A stretch of DNA of 8,421 nucleotides from Betaproteobacteria bacterium UBA2293 (GTDB lineage Bacteria > Pseudomonadota > Gammaproteobacteria > Burkholderiales > Rhodocyclaceae). The position numbers and the translations under genes were made by a program. Where the stretch lies: NCBI GenBank assembly GCA_002345845.1, contig DDWF01000200.1, positions 1 to 8,421 of the forward strand, given 5' to 3'. Position 1 is the first letter of the stretch. Each line of letters starts with the position of its first letter. Positions 7,816 to 8,421 of the stretch are shown here, one piece after another. The notes under the pieces were generated by a model that was not told where the DNA came from, ran no database searches, and saw nothing but the letters and a program-made list of their open reading frames with translations.

Positions 7816-7851
7816 GGGGCGGCATGCTAGAATCCGCGCTTTGCCGCGCCC
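7816..7851 (+). repeat. Inverted repeat flanking the secA -10 region
   Basis: GGGGCGGC (7816-7823) pairs with GCCGC-G-CCC (7843-7851), eight pairs with one bulged G, around a 19-nt loop that contains the -10 element. The arrangement resembles that ahead of lpxC. No T-run follows. Chance is possible in such GC-rich sequence. Confidence 0.35.
7825..7833 (+). promoter_or_regulatory. Probable extended -10 promoter of secA
   Basis: TGCTAGAAT is an extended -10 element (TGn plus TAGAAT, 5 of 6 to consensus). No convincing -35 is seen at 16-18 bp; TTGCCC at 7800-7805 is about 22 bp away, too far. The predicted start is near 7840 with a leader of about 34 nt, and the discriminator is G/C-rich (CCGCGC). 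It lies in the 101-bp M23-secA gap and is nearly identical to the lpxC core. Confidence 0.55.
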
Positions 7852-7873
7852 TGCGCCACCACTTTAGATCGCA

Positions 7874-8421
7874 ATGATTTCCGGCCTACTCAAGAAAATT
7901 TTCGGCAGCCGCAACGACCGGCTGATCAAGCAATATGCCCAGACCGTCAAGCGCATCAATGCGCTGGAACCGACGCTGCAGGCGCTGACCGACGAACAGC
8001 TGCGGGCCAAGACGGAGGAATTCCGCCAGCGACACGCCAATGGCGAATCGCTCGACGACCTGTTGCCGGAAGCCTTCGCCGTCGTCCGCGAGGCTGGCAA
8101 GCGCGAGCTTGGCATGCGCCATTTCGATGTCCAGCTGATCGGCGGCATGGTCCTGCACTACGGCAAGATCGCCGAAATGCGCACCGGCGAAGGCAAGACC
8201 CTGGTCGGCACGCTGCCGGCCTACCTCAATGCCATCTCCGGCAAGGGGGTGCATGTAATCACGGTAAACGACTATCTGGCCAGCCGTGACGCCGAGTGGA
8301 TGGGGCGCCTGCACCGTTTCCTCGGGTTGAGCGTCGGCATCAATCTGTCGCAGATGGACCATGAGGCCAAGCAGGCTGCTTACGCCGCCGACATCACCTA
8401 CGGCACCAACAACGAATTCGG
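7874..8421 (+). CDS. secA: Preprotein translocase ATPase SecA, 5' part
   Basis: SecA is the motor ATPase that drives unfolded precursors through SecYEG. Only the first 182 codons are present; the frame runs off the window end. The N-terminus [16 protein letters not shown] is typical, followed by [33 protein letters not shown] and the Walker A MRTGEGKT (residues 102-109, Lys108 as in E. coli), then [20 protein letters not shown] and [13 protein letters not shown] 7874 gives this canonical start; the ribosome binding site is weak. It is preceded by an M23 peptidase gene and a probable promoter rather than by secM, so a SecM-type arrest control is not evident. Downstream domains (second nucleotide-binding fold, C-terminal zinc tail) cannot be assessed. 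Confidence 0.98.
   Translation, partial: MISGLLKKIFGSRNDRLIKQYAQTVKRINALEPTLQALTDEQLRAKTEEFRQRHANGESLDDLLPEAFAVVREAGKRELGMRHFDVQLIGGMVLHYGKIAEMRTGEGKTLVGTLPAYLNAISGKGVHVITVNDYLASRDAEWMGRLHRFLGLSVGINLSQMDHEAKQAAYAADITYGTNNEF

Overview
The window is the 3' end of a division and cell wall (dcw) cluster running into the envelope/secretion genes lpxC and secA. The order is murC (3' part) – ddlB – ftsQ – ftsA – ftsZ – lpxC – a 62-residue membrane protein gene – dciA (opposite strand) – an M23 peptidase gene – secA (5' part). High GC, Proteobacterial gene order, an FtsZ tail matching the E. coli type (DIPAFLRKQAD), LpxC (so a lipid A-bearing outer membrane), and dciA plus an M23 peptidase ahead of secA without secM all point to a non-enteric Gram-negative. 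The style of the proteins suggests Betaproteobacteria, perhaps Rhodocyclales; this placement is inference, not a database result.

Bases 1-5220 look like one tightly packed transcription unit. murC and ddlB overlap by ATGA, ddlB-ftsQ are 8 nt apart and ftsQ-ftsA 4 nt apart. ftsZ has a 35-nt leader with a full-consensus Shine-Dalgarno. These genes make the UDP-MurNAc-L-Ala intermediate (MurC) and the D-Ala-D-Ala dipeptide (Ddl), and build the divisome core: the FtsZ ring, its membrane anchor FtsA and the bitopic scaffold FtsQ. I see no convincing terminator or promoter inside this block.

Bases 5221-5303 hold a probable extended -10 promoter for lpxC, which commits UDP-GlcNAc to lipid A. A 62-aa protein with two predicted membrane segments starts 5 nt after lpxC. 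Its 3' end overlaps the convergent dciA (DUF721, replicative helicase loader) by 14 bp. dciA is divergent from an M23/LytM peptidase gene with only 12 bp between start codons. The peptidase has an N-terminal membrane anchor, coiled coil and a complete metal/catalytic histidine set. After a 101-bp gap containing a second extended -10 element very like the lpxC one, secA begins and runs off the end.

I found no mobile element, CRISPR array, tRNA or rRNA. No stretch over 300 bases lacks a gene; the largest gaps are 5221-5303 and 7773-7873. The content is largely conserved housekeeping. The points worth a second look are regulatory or architectural: the matching lpxC and secA promoter cores, the compressed dciA/M23 divergent junction, the convergent 3' overlap, a perfect DnaA box inside the helicase-loader gene, and the unassigned 62-aa membrane protein. 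I see no clear sign of a wholly new system.
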